Source of the DNA: VXLM01 sp034421575
Lineage (GTDB): Bacteria > Chloroflexota > Dehalococcoidia > Lucifugimonadales > VXLM01
Length of the DNA: 64,000 bases
Assembly: GCA_034421575.1 (NCBI GenBank)
Contig: DAOUKG010000017.1
Location: 43,556 to 107,555 of the forward strand
Reading direction: 5' to 3'
Shown: piece by piece, positions 52,522 to 60,458 of the stretch
Layout of the letters: each line of letters opens with the position of its first letter
Position numbering within the stretch: the stretch's first letter is position 1
Position numbers and translations under genes: made by a program
Notes under the pieces: generated by a model
Told to the model about the DNA's origin: nothing
The model's input: the letters and a program-made list of their open reading frames with translations, nothing else
The model's database searches: none

Positions 52522-55191
52522 TCAGTCGATCACGGCCCCCTCATAGTCTACGTGTACGATTGGATATCCCAACTCCTCCAGTCCCGGCTCGACGACCGAC
52601 CTGTCTCCCACGACCAGGAGCTTCAGCCGGTCGTTGTCCACGCGCTCGATTGCAACGCGACGCAGATCGCCGGCGGTCAGCGCCTCGTACTGTGCCTCAA
52701 GACCGGAATAGTAGTCATCAGGCAGGCCGAACATGACGATGCGACCCAGTTGTGAAAGCAGATGCGTCTGCGTCTCGAACTGGCTGGCGAACCCCTTCAG
52801 CATCCCGTTCTTGGCGTCGGTAAACTCTTCCTCGTCAACGGGTCGGCCGGTGCGAATATCCTCGAACTCCTTCAGCACCTCGATCACCGATTCCTTCGTG
52901 ACTGCCGTCTGGACGGATCCCCAGGCCGCAAGCGTCGACGGCCCCGTCGCCCAGTCGACCACTGAATGGAACCCATAGCTGTAGCCCTTGTCCTGTCGAA
53001 GGTTCTGGTTCATCCGCGCCATGAAATGACCGCCGAACAGGTAGTTGAGTAAGTTCAATGCGTAGAAGTCGGAGTCATGTCGGTCGATAGTCAGGTGGCC
53101 CGCCCGAATCACCGACTGCGCCGCGCCGGGCTTGTCGGCGAGGTAGATGGTCGTGGAGCCGGAGTTAGAAGCACCGGACGCCGGTCGCTGTGAACTTGCG
53201 CCGCCGGACTGCCCACCTGGGGACCAGTGCCCGAATCGTGACTGCGCGAGAGTCAGGACATCGTCCCTCGTCGTGTCGCCGACGACGATGAGCGTCGCAG
53301 CGTCGGAGACGTACGTGCGGTGGAATTGCTCGACAATCTCGTCCCGCGTGATTGCGCCGACGGACTCTTCGGTTCCCGACAGCGGGCTACCATAAGGCGT
53401 CCCCTTGCCGTGAAGAAGCGCCCGAAAGGCCCGCTGCGAGATGAGATTCGGGTCGTCTCCAATGCGTCGAAGGTCTACCAGCCGCTCCTTGCGTACCCGC
53501 TCCAGTTCATTTTCAGGGAAATTCGCGTGCGTCACCACGTCGGCGAGTATCTCCATGGCCCTGCCCCGGTGTTGGGTCAGCGCCGATGTCGATGCCGATG
53601 CCTGCTCGTATCCCGCCGTACTGCTCAGGTGCGCGCCGATGAACTCCATCTCCTCGGCAATTTCCTGGCTCGTCATCGTCGGCGTGCCCTCGGGCAGCAT
53701 CGCGGCCGTGAGGTGTGACAGGCCGGGCCTGTCCGGCGGATCGCCTGTCGCTCCTGAGTCTATGATGAGGCTCATCGACACCGCTGGCAGGCGCGAGTCC
53801 TGCACGTAGAGGATGTTCAGGCCATTGTCCAGTTTCTCGCGTCGGGGCGCCGGCGGGCTGAACGACCGGGGCGCTGCGCTGGCCGGCATCGTCGCCCTGT
53901 CGATATTCGCGCCGGCCCCCGCCTCCACCGCATCCTCCGGCAAAACCGTCATGCGGACCCTGTTGGGACCAAGTGACTGCCCCGCCACGCGCACCACGTC
54001 CTCGGCTGTGACGACGCGGTATCTCTCGATGTCGGTGTTGATGAGGCCTGGATCGCTTCCGAAGGTATGGAACAGATTGAGCTGGTCTGCCCGTCCCCCG
54101 AATCCCCCGATCTTCTCCAGCCCGCGCACGTTATCGACCTCAAACCGGTTGAGCGCCGTCCCCACCTCTCGCTCCGTTGGAGGCTCGCTTCGGATGCTGT
54201 CAAGTTGCTCGTGAACGATATCCTCTATTTCATCGAGGTCCTGTCCGGGATTGCCCGTGATCTGCACGATGAACTCCCCGGCAATCTCCCTCGTATAGTG
54301 CGCCACCGTCACGTCGCGCGCGATGCGCTTGTCGTAGACCAGCGTCTTGTGCAGCCGAGAGCTCTTGCCGTCGCCCAGGATCGACGCCAGGATGTCCAGC
54401 GGGGCCTCGTCGTCGTCGAACATCGGGCCGGTAGGCCACACGAGCGACAGGCGGGGAAGCTGCACCTTGTCCCGCATGTCCATTCGCACTTCCCCCGTCA
54501 GGCCGGAGTTCATTTGGCCCACGCGGTCGATGGCCGGACCGGGCGGAATGTCCCCGAAGTAGCTCTCGACGAGACGTCTCGTCTCGTCGGGATCGAAGTC
54601 GCCCGCGATGCTCAGGCTCGCGTTCAACGGCGCGTAGTAGGTCCGGAAGAAGTTCTTCACGTCGTCGAGCGACGCCGCGTTCAGGTCTTCCTGCGACCCG
54701 ATCACGGGCCAGTTGTAGGGATGCGGAGCCGGGAAGACCGCCGTCTCCATGGCGAGATACGCCTTCCCATACGGGCGGTTCTCGTAGCTCTGCCGACGCT
54801 CGTTCTTCACCACGTCGCGCTGCAGGTCTAGCCGCTCCTGGTCGAGCGCCTCCAGCAGGAACCCCATGCGGTCGGACTCCAGCCACATGATCAGTTCGAG
54901 GTTGTTCGAAGGCGCGGTCGTCCAGTAGTTCGTGCGGTCGTTCGTCGTCGAGCCGTTGATGTTCGCCCCGACCTTCTCCAACGGCCCGAAGAAGTCCTTA
55001 TTGTGGTTCTTCGACCCCTCGAACATGATGTGCTCGAAGAGGTGCGCGAACCCCGTCCGGCCCGGCTGTTCGTCCTTCGACCCGACGTGATACCAGAGGT
55101 TCACCGCCACCATCGGCAGCGACTCGTCGCGGTGAAGTATCACATCCAGTCCGTTCGACAATGTGTAGGTCTCGAAATCGATAGAGAGCAT
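52522..55191 (-). CDS. M16-family zinc metalloprotease (double-length)
   Basis: An 889-residue protein with two M16 units in one chain. The first (residues 1-430) is active-type, with the inverted zinc motif HLFEH in FAHLFEHIMFEG and the third ligand Glu in KNERRQSYENRPYG. The second (about 450-889) lacks the motif (SHLTAAML) and serves as the closing half. No signal peptide is seen, so it is probably cytosolic. It resembles PqqL- or SPP-like peptidases. Confidence 0.92.
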   Translation of the reverse strand: MLSIDFETYTLSNGLDVILHRDESLPMVAVNLWYHVGSKDEQPGRTGFAHLFEHIMFEGSKNHNKDFFGPLEKVGANINGSTTNDRTNYWTTAPSNNLELIMWLESDRMGFLLEALDQERLDLQRDVVKNERRQSYENRPYGKAYLAMETAVFPAPHPYNWPVIGSQEDLNAASLDDVKNFFRTYYAPLNASLSIAGDFDPDETRRLVESYFGDIPPGPAIDRVGQMNSGLTGEVRMDMRDKVQLPRLSLVWPTGPMFDDDEAPLDILASILGDGKSSRLHKTLVYDKRIARDVTVAHYTREIAGEFIVQITGNPGQDLDEIEDIVHEQLDSIRSEPPTEREVGTALNRFEVDNVRGLEKIGGFGGRADQLNLFHTFGSDPGLINTDIERYRVVTAEDVVRVAGQSLGPNRVRMTVLPEDAVEAGAGANIDRATMPASAAPRSFSPPAPRREKLDNGLNILYVQDSRLPAVSMSLIIDSGATGDPPDRPGLSHLTAAMLPEGTPTMTSQEIAEEMEFIGAHLSSTAGYEQASASTSALTQHRGRAMEILADVVTHANFPENELERVRKERLVDLRRIGDDPNLISQRAFRALLHGKGTPYGSPLSGTEESVGAITRDEIVEQFHRTYVSDAATLIVVGDTTRDDVLTLAQSRFGHWSPGGQSGGASSQRPASGASNSGSTTIYLADKPGAAQSVIRAGHLTIDRHDSDFYALNLLNYLFGGHFMARMNQNLRQDKGYSYGFHSVVDWATGPSTLAAWGSVQTAVTKESVIEVLKEFEDIRTGRPVDEEEFTDAKNGMLKGFASQFETQTHLLSQLGRIVMFGLPDDYYSGLEAQYEALTAGDLRRVAIERVDNDRLKLLVVGDRSVVEPGLEELGYPIVHVDYEGAVID

Positions 55192-55641
55192 TCAAAACTC
55201 CGTCGTTGAAATGGCTGACATCCAAACAATTATATCAGTGGCCGCGATGAGGCGTGAAGAAGAATCGTAAGTCCTGAGTCTAGTACTCAGTCAACTTGAA
55301 TATGGCAAAGCGGCCAGATAGCGACTTATCCCCTCTCCCGTCGTGGGAGAGGGCTAGGGTGAGGGTGTTCATCTCACCCACTCTGAACACTCACCTCTGC
55401 TTGTAACTGTTCAGATTTCGTGAGAGGACACAACACACACAGCCACCGTCATTCCGGCGAAGGCCGGAATCCAGTCCCCTCTCCCGTCGTGGGAGAGGGC
55501 TAGGGTGAGGGCGAGGGTGTTCACCTCACCCACTCTGAACACTCACCTCTGCTCCACTTTTCTTGACGCTCCCATACCCCCATGCTAGCATCGTTTTTTG
55601 GTGCGGCGATGAGCCGTCAAGCAGTCCCACACAGGTGTTGA
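55192..55641. repeat. Intergenic repeat cluster with a direct duplication
   Basis: No gene is seen. CCCCTCTCCCGTCGTGGGAG...GAGGGTGTTCA...CTCTGAACACTCACCTCTGCT occurs twice, at about 55328-55401 and 55475-55554. 55403-55547 is a copy of the ~117-bp element (GTAACTGTTCAGA...TCTGAACACTCACC) whose core is GTCATTCCGGCGAAGGCCGG. Confidence 0.75.
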
Positions 55642-56577
55642 ATGTCGATCGGCGACGAGTTGGGCGCCTTTGCCGTCCGGGGTGATACTGCCCTCACCAT
55701 TGGCGTTTTCGACGGCGTTCATCGGGGTCACACCCACCTCATCTCACAACTGGCTGACGAGGCCGCTACCAAGAGCCTCATGGCAGGCGTGGTGACCTTC
55801 CGAGAGCACCCCGCCGCCGTCCTCAGTCCGAACTTTCAGGCACAGTACCTCACGTCGCTTGAAGACCGGCTTGATCTGCTCAACAAGACCTCGATCGACC
55901 TCACCGTTCCAATCACCTTCGACCGCGCTCTCGCGAGTCTTGGCGCACAAGAATTCATCTCGCTCCTTCAGGAACACCTCCGAATGGTGAGCCTGGTCGT
56001 CGGGCCGGACTTCGCCATGGGCCGCAAACGCGAGGGTACCATCGAACGCCTGACGGAACTCGGCGGCGAGATGGGCTTCACATTGAAGGTCGTCGATGGA
56101 CTGCAGGACGCCAGGGGCGAGACCGTCCGCAGCACCACCGTCCGCACTGCCCTCGCCGAGGGTGACGTGGAGCGCGTCTCCGACCTGCTGGGCCGTCGAT
56201 TCACGCTGAAAGGGCCGGTAGTATCCGGCGAGGGTCGTGGAGGCAAGCTGGGGATCCCAACCGCGAACATCGCGCCACCTGGGGGAATGGCAGTGCCGGG
56301 CGACGGAATCTACGCCGCATACGCCCACCTCGACGATCACGCTTTGCAGGCCGCCGTCAGCATCGGGGACAACCCCACATTCGACGGCCGGGAGCGCACC
56401 ATCGAGCCATTCATCCTCGATTTCGACGAAGACCTGTATGACAAAACGCTCAAACTCGAGTTCGTTCAACGGCTCCGCGAACAGGTCAAGTTCGACACTG
56501 TTGATGCCCTTCTGAAACAGATCGATCGAGACGTGGCGGAAACGAGGCAAGTCCTCGAAAACGCCCCGCCATGCTAG
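55642..56577 (+). CDS. ribF: Bifunctional riboflavin kinase/FAD synthetase
   Basis: A 311-residue RibF. The N-terminal FAD synthetase domain has GVFDGVHRGHTHLI (nucleotidyl-transfer motif) and GPDFAMGRKREG. The C-terminal riboflavin kinase domain has GRGGKLGIPTANI, GDNPTFDGRERTIEPFILDF and the closing helix. It makes FMN and FAD from riboflavin. It lacks the usual neighbours truB and rpsO. The stop is 35 bases from the aminotransferase start, so the two may share a transcript. Confidence 0.95.
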   Translation: MSIGDELGAFAVRGDTALTIGVFDGVHRGHTHLISQLADEAATKSLMAGVVTFREHPAAVLSPNFQAQYLTSLEDRLDLLNKTSIDLTVPITFDRALASLGAQEFISLLQEHLRMVSLVVGPDFAMGRKREGTIERLTELGGEMGFTLKVVDGLQDARGETVRSTTVRTALAEGDVERVSDLLGRRFTLKGPVVSGEGRGGKLGIPTANIAPPGGMAVPGDGIYAAYAHLDDHALQAAVSIGDNPTFDGRERTIEPFILDFDEDLYDKTLKLEFVQRLREQVKFDTVDALLKQIDRDVAETRQVLENAPPC

Positions 56578-56612
56578 AATCGTCTACGCAGCAATCGCAA
56601 CAAGGAGATCCC

Positions 56613-57704
56613 ATGACTAACCTGCGAATTCCGGGCCCGATACCCGTCCCCGATGACATCCTCGACAAGATGTCGACCCAGATGATGAACCACAGGGGCC
56701 CGCGCTTCAAGGAGATGCTATTCCGCATCACCGACGGCCTGAAGCAGGTGTTCCGCACCGAGAACGACGTGTTCGTCCTGACATCATCGGGCACCGGCGC
56801 GATGGAGGCTGCGGTCGCCAACACACTGTCTCCCGGCGAAAAGGTCGTCTGCGCCTCGATAGGCTCCTTCGGTGACCGCTTCGGCAAGATAGCCGAGATT
56901 TTCGGTGCCGACGTGACCATGGTGAATTTCCCCCAGGGCACCGCCGTCGATGTCGACGAGCTGCGCCGCGTCCTCGACGCCGACCCGGAGATCACCGCCG
57001 TCCTCGTCACGCACAACGAGACCAACACCGGCGTCACCAACGACATCGAGCGCGTCGCCTCCGTCGTCAAGAACGAGTTCGACAAGCTCATCTTGGTGGA
57101 CGGCATCAGCAGCGTTTGCTCCCTGCCGCTGGAGACTGACGACTGGGACCTCGACGTGGTCGCTACGGCCTCTCAAAAGGGCTGGATGCTCCCGCCCGGC
57201 CTCGCCTTCATCAGCATGAGCGAGCGCGCTTGGAAGGCCAACGAGAACGCCACCATGCCCCGTTTCTACTTCGACCTTGCGGCCTACAAGGACTACTTCG
57301 ACATGGGCCAACCCCCTTGGACGCCGAATCTCTCGGCCATGTACGCCCTCGACTACGCCCTGACGAGGATCATCGACGAGGGCGTTGAGAACGTCTGGCA
57401 GCGCCACGCCGACATCGCGCAGATGACCCGCGACGGCATCCGCGAGCTCGGCCTCGAGGTCTTCCCCGACGAGAGCGTCGCGTCCAACACCGTCACCTCC
57501 GTCCGGATGCCCGGCGGCGTCAACGCCGACGACCTCCGCAAAGTCGTCCTCGACGACCACGATGTAGTCCTCGCGGGCGCATACGGCGAGCTTACGGGAA
57601 AAATGTTCCGCGTCGGCCACCTCGGCTACGTCACCCCCGAGGAGATCGACGACATGCTCGCCGCCGTCAAGGCCTCCCTCCCCAAGGTCGGCATCGGCGC
57701 GTAG
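56613..57704 (+). CDS. Class V aminotransferase (alanine/serine-glyoxylate type)
   Basis: A 363-residue PLP enzyme. It opens IPGPIPVPDDILDKMSTQMMNHRG, has TSSGTGAMEAAVAN for cofactor phosphate binding, the Asp in LVDGISSVCSLPLETDDWDLD, and the PLP lysine in TASQKGWMLPPG. It most resembles alanine-glyoxylate, serine-glyoxylate or (S)-ureidoglycine aminotransferases. The exact donor cannot be read from sequence. ATG 56613 with AAGGAG upstream is chosen. Confidence 0.9.
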   Translation: MTNLRIPGPIPVPDDILDKMSTQMMNHRGPRFKEMLFRITDGLKQVFRTENDVFVLTSSGTGAMEAAVANTLSPGEKVVCASIGSFGDRFGKIAEIFGADVTMVNFPQGTAVDVDELRRVLDADPEITAVLVTHNETNTGVTNDIERVASVVKNEFDKLILVDGISSVCSLPLETDDWDLDVVATASQKGWMLPPGLAFISMSERAWKANENATMPRFYFDLAAYKDYFDMGQPPWTPNLSAMYALDYALTRIIDEGVENVWQRHADIAQMTRDGIRELGLEVFPDESVASNTVTSVRMPGGVNADDLRKVVLDDHDVVLAGAYGELTGKMFRVGHLGYVTPEEIDDMLAAVKASLPKVGIGA

Positions 57705-57713
57705 AGACCGATC

Positions 57714-58061
57714 ATGAATCTGCACTCATCCACAACCAGATTCATCGGTCTGTGCTTCAATATTGTTGTCCGAGCTTTGGTTGTTGCGGTGTCCTGGGGC
57801 TGCCTTCTGCTCATTGGCGTTGGATTGAATTGGCTGTTAGACTTGTCGTTAAGGCTGTTGGGCGCATCAGAGAATGTTGAAAACATCCTGTCGCAGGTCG
57901 TCTTGGTATATGTCCTCGTATTGGGAGTGGCGGCTACACTTACCGGCACTAAAGACGTATGGACTCTGACAATCGCCGGGCTGCGGGGCTCTTCTACCAC
58001 CACCCAAAGTGACAAGGAAGAAGATCACCATGAAGCTGAACAGGGAAATGCTTCCGATTAG
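57714..58061 (+). CDS. Small membrane protein, unknown
   Basis: A 115-residue protein with two hydrophobic segments (FNIVVRALVVAVSWGCLLLIGVGL and ILSQVVLVYVLVLGVAATLTG) and an acidic tail (SDKEEDHHEAEQGNASD). No family is recognised. The next gene starts inside it in another frame, so the two are probably coupled. The codon use is AT-richer than in neighbouring genes (many TTG, GTT, ATT). Confidence 0.6.
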   Translation: MNLHSSTTRFIGLCFNIVVRALVVAVSWGCLLLIGVGLNWLLDLSLRLLGASENVENILSQVVLVYVLVLGVAATLTGTKDVWTLTIAGLRGSSTTTQSDKEEDHHEAEQGNASD

Positions 58062-58611
58062 AGATTTCAAACTGGCGGCTCTGCACGGTACTGTGTGGAT
58101 ATTACTCTTCTGGGTGATAGATCATCCAATAGAAGAGTGGGCCGTGACTGTGGTCATTTTGTACATCTCCTTGTGGGTCTGCAGGGAGGTGGTCGCTAGA
58201 GCGATATGGTTCGCAGTGGACGGTCTGAATCAGCAGGCTCGGCGTGTCGCAGAAAAACTCGGTGTTGACACTACCGAGGACGTGCCGGCTAGGCAGAGAC
58301 TCCGAGGCGTGTTACTGATAGCTTTCATAGGCTTTCTTGCACTGGTTGCCGTCATCGGAGCTTCATTAGGCATTGGAATACCCGCCGCTGGGCTATTGGG
58401 ATTGACCCCGCTGCCGTCTTACTTCAATTGGATCGGATTGGCGCTTTTCGGCGTCGGTCTAGTTGGCTTATCCGTTGTACTAGGGGCCTTGGCTCTAATT
58501 TTCTCTGCGATAGAGATGTTTCTGAACGACAAGGGCATCGACCGCTTTCATGCGATCAGGGAAGATGTAGCGGAGTCCGCAGCGAAAGTTGCAGCGTACA
58601 CCGCCGCGTGA
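58030..58611 (+). CDS. Membrane protein, unknown
   Basis: A 193-residue protein with four predicted membrane helices (LHGTVWILLFWVIDH, WAVTVVILYISLWVC, LLIAFIGFLALVAVIGASLG and IGLALFGVGLVGLSVVLGAL) and a short C-terminal helix. ATG 58030 overlaps the preceding gene by 32 bases; the frame is open slightly further. It is AT-richer than its neighbours, as is its partner. No family is recognised. Confidence 0.6.
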   Translation: MKLNREMLPIRDFKLAALHGTVWILLFWVIDHPIEEWAVTVVILYISLWVCREVVARAIWFAVDGLNQQARRVAEKLGVDTTEDVPARQRLRGVLLIAFIGFLALVAVIGASLGIGIPAAGLLGLTPLPSYFNWIGLALFGVGLVGLSVVLGALALIFSAIEMFLNDKGIDRFHAIREDVAESAAKVAAYTAA

Positions 58612-58739
58612 TTCAGCGATTCCTTCCTGAACTTACGTAACAAGAGTGCGTGATGGCCCACTAGGCCGTATCCGTGCCCCATATTGTCCGCCCGCCGACG
58701 CTCCCCTACAATACCTCCACCCTAACCACGAGGTTCCCC

Positions 58740-59456
58740 ATGCGCACAAATAACGTCGTCACGAAGCTGGCTGCCGGTGAGACCCCGGTCGGCTTCACCA
58801 TCAGGTTCCCCTCCGCCACCATCGTCGAGATGATGGGCCAGCTTGGCTTTGATTTCGTCATGTTCGACTCCGAGCACGGGCCGTTCACCACCGCCGACAT
58901 CGAGGACTTGAGCAGGGCGTCCGACGCCGTCGGCCTGACCCCTATGGCCCGCGTGCCCAACATCCATGACTCCACCATCCTCCGCTTCCTCGACCGCGGC
59001 GTCATGGGCATCATGGGCCCCCACATCAACACGAGAGAGCAGGCGCAGGCCCTCGCCGCCGCATGCCGCTACGTGCCGGAAGGCCATCGCAGCTTCGGCT
59101 CCGGTCGTGGAGGCCACTTCGGACGGCTCACGTCCAGAACGGACTACATGAAGCACTTCAACGAGAACGTCATCGTCATCGCCCAGCTGGAAGACGTCGC
59201 CGTCCTGGACGACCTCGATGGCATCCTCTCCGTCGACGGCATCGACTTCTTCAACTCCGGCGCGCAGGACATTGCCCAGTCCTTCGGCCTTCCGGGGCAG
59301 GGCGAGCACCCCAAGGTACTGGAGTTCGAGAAGACCGTCCGCGACGCCGTACACGCCGCCGGAAAGCAGATGGTCGGCGACGCCATGGTCAACATAACCA
59401 TCGACGATGTGTTCTTCGATGCCGCCGCCGCCGTCCTGGAATCAGCCAGAAGCTAG
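58740..59456 (+). CDS. HpcH/HpaI-family aldolase
   Basis: A 238-residue class II (metal-dependent) 2-keto-hydroxy acid aldolase. It opens KLAAGETPVGFTIRFPSATIVEMM. The metal and substrate residues are in DFVMFDSEHGPFT, the ARVPNIHDSTILRFLDRG block follows with GIMGPHINTREQA, and EVxxxDGIDFFNSGAQDIAQSFG-like residues close the barrel. It cleaves or forms carbon-carbon bonds of pyruvate-derived aldols. ATG 58740 gives the canonical N-terminus; the frame is open to 58674. Confidence 0.9.
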   Translation: MRTNNVVTKLAAGETPVGFTIRFPSATIVEMMGQLGFDFVMFDSEHGPFTTADIEDLSRASDAVGLTPMARVPNIHDSTILRFLDRGVMGIMGPHINTREQAQALAAACRYVPEGHRSFGSGRGGHFGRLTSRTDYMKHFNENVIVIAQLEDVAVLDDLDGILSVDGIDFFNSGAQDIAQSFGLPGQGEHPKVLEFEKTVRDAVHAAGKQMVGDAMVNITIDDVFFDAAAAVLESARS

Positions 59457-59479
59457 ACAGGCCAGTATTCGGCGATTTA

Positions 59480-59520
59480 TCCCCTCTCCCGTCGTGGGAG
59501 AGGGCTGGGGTGAGGGTGAC
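59480..59520. repeat. CTCTCCCGTCGTGGGAGAG repeat
   Basis: CCCCTCTCCCGTCGTGGGAG with the tail GGCTGGGGTGAGGGT is one intact copy of the short hairpin family also found at 21966, 55328, 55475 and (partly) 63896. Confidence 0.7.
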
Positions 59521-59571
59521 TCCCCGGAACACACTCATCCAATTCATACAACGAACTTGCGAAACGGGACA

Positions 59572-59937
59572 CTAATCGCCCTTCGGCTGCTCCAGCAGTT
59601 GCAAAATATTCCCGTCCGGGTCGGTGAAGGTGCACACCCACCCACCCCAGTGCTCCCGCTCAGGCGGGCGGATAAACTCCACGCCCGCGCCCGACAACCG
59701 CTCGTACTCGGCATGGATGTCCTCCACGTCGAGGTTCACCATCACGCGATACGGGTCCCTAGACCCTCCCTCGACGCCTGAATGTGCCCCGATGCCCAAC
59801 TTGACGCTCCCCCACTGGATGGAGACGAAGTGCGGACGCTCCGAGTTCGGCGTCAGTCCTAGCGTGTCACGATAGAACCCGACCATCCTCCCCAGGTCGT
59901 CCGTCCAGATGATGACCCCGGCCAGCCCGCGTATCAT
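59572..59937 (-). CDS. VOC/glyoxalase-like protein
   Basis: A 121-residue single-module vicinal-oxygen-chelate protein. It opens GLAGVIIWTDDLGRMVGFYRDTLGL, has VNLDVEDIHAEYERLSGAGVEF in the middle and closes CTFTDPDGNILQLLE, the classic pattern. The usual metal-site Glu near the end is present. Glyoxalase, dioxygenase and resistance proteins all share this fold, so the substrate is unknown. Confidence 0.88.
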   Translation of the reverse strand: MIRGLAGVIIWTDDLGRMVGFYRDTLGLTPNSERPHFVSIQWGSVKLGIGAHSGVEGGSRDPYRVMVNLDVEDIHAEYERLSGAGVEFIRPPEREHWGGWVCTFTDPDGNILQLLEQPKGD

Positions 59938-60254
59938 TGCGCTAACCTCCGGCGATTCTCTTTCACAGAATGTTCAGTCCCCTGCCTTACCAAAGGATGC
60001 CACGTTCGCCCTGAGCTTGTCGAAGGGCAGGCCGATCATGGTTCGACAGGCTCACCATGAACGGACTATGAACCAAGCCTGTCGCTCATGCATTGCCCTG
60101 TTCCACACCCCAGGGCAATCGCATTTAGAGTTGATAGGAACACCAGTAATCGTCACTCCGGCGAAGGCCGGAGTCCAGCGGGGTGGGTTGGGAGGCCCCT
60201 CAACACCCGACCCCGTCGCTCATGCATTGCCCTGTTCTACACCCCAACTCCTCT
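59938..60254. repeat. Intergenic repeats upstream of the small RNA
   Basis: 60002-60064 is a GTTCGACA-type inverted repeat. The phrase CATGCATTGCCCTGTTC occurs at about 60089-60105 and again at about 60220-60236, flanking a CGTCACTCCGGCGAAGGCCGG palindrome (60151 on, in part). No gene is seen. Confidence 0.6.
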
Positions 60255-60283
60255 TTGAATTCCCCCCGGCCAATCGATATAAT
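60255..60283 (+). promoter_or_regulatory. Strong promoter of the small RNA
   Basis: TTGAAT (60255-60260) and a perfect TATAAT (60278-60283) are exactly 17 bases apart. Transcription should start near 60290. Confidence 0.8.
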
Positions 60284-60334
60284 GATCCTTAGGAGACTGG
60301 GTGGTGGAAGAAAGTCTACGTGGTGGGTCTCTGA

Positions 60335-60346
60335 AGAAAGGAGGTG
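60335..60346 (+). promoter_or_regulatory. Extended Shine-Dalgarno sequence
   Basis: AGAAAGGAGGTG is a 12-base perfect complement of the usual bacterial 16S rRNA 3' tail (CACCUCCUUUCU). It lies 5 bases before TTG 60352. Confidence 0.7.
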
Positions 60347-60351
60347 CTTCG

Positions 60352-60384
60352 TTGGATAGTAGCAGTAGGGGGTGTCACGGGTAG
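60352..60384 (+). CDS. Possible 10-codon peptide (TTG start)
   Basis: The frame TTG-GAT-AGT-AGC-AGT-AGG and onward encodes MDSSSRGCHG before TAG. It sits at ideal distance from the 12-base Shine-Dalgarno sequence and ends inside the first arm of the hairpin at 60367-60406, so translation would open that hairpin. It may be a leader peptide, or the ribosome-binding sequence may act as a decoy without translation. Confidence 0.35.
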   Translation: MDSSSRGCHG

Positions 60385-60411
60385 GTGTTCATCGTGACAC
60401 TTCCCTAACCC

Positions 60412-60453
60412 GAGGCCTCGTCGAGGTTCGCTTCGGCGGGGCTTCACCTTTTT
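60412..60453 (+). terminator. Intrinsic terminator
   Basis: A 13-bp stem (60412-60424 with 60433-60445, including three G-U pairs that work only on the plus strand) with loop GGTTCGCT is followed by ACC and TTTTT at 60449-60453. It ends the small RNA 6 bases before the convergent ffh stop. Confidence 0.8.
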
Positions 60454-60458
60454 CCGTC

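Larger units (their letters stand above)
60290..60453 (+). ncRNA. Structured ~165-nt RNA of unknown class, next to ffh
   Basis: The unit runs from a near-consensus promoter to an intrinsic terminator and contains no long reading frame. Helix options at the 5' end exclude each other: AGACT (60294-60298) with AGTCT (60313-60317), or GGAGAC (60292-60297) with GTCTCT (60327-60332). A third hairpin covers 60367-60406 (GTGTCACG/CGTGACAC plus an AGGG/CCCT extension). G-U pairs in the third hairpin and the terminator are allowed only if the plus strand is the RNA. It lacks the GGAA-loop signature of SRP RNA and does not look like 6S, tmRNA or RNase P. A leader that translates a tiny peptide is the main alternative. 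Confidence 0.65.

Noticed and set aside
60290..60453. SRP RNA next to ffh
   Set aside because: The conserved GGAA-loop and internal-loop signature of bacterial SRP RNA was not found on either strand.
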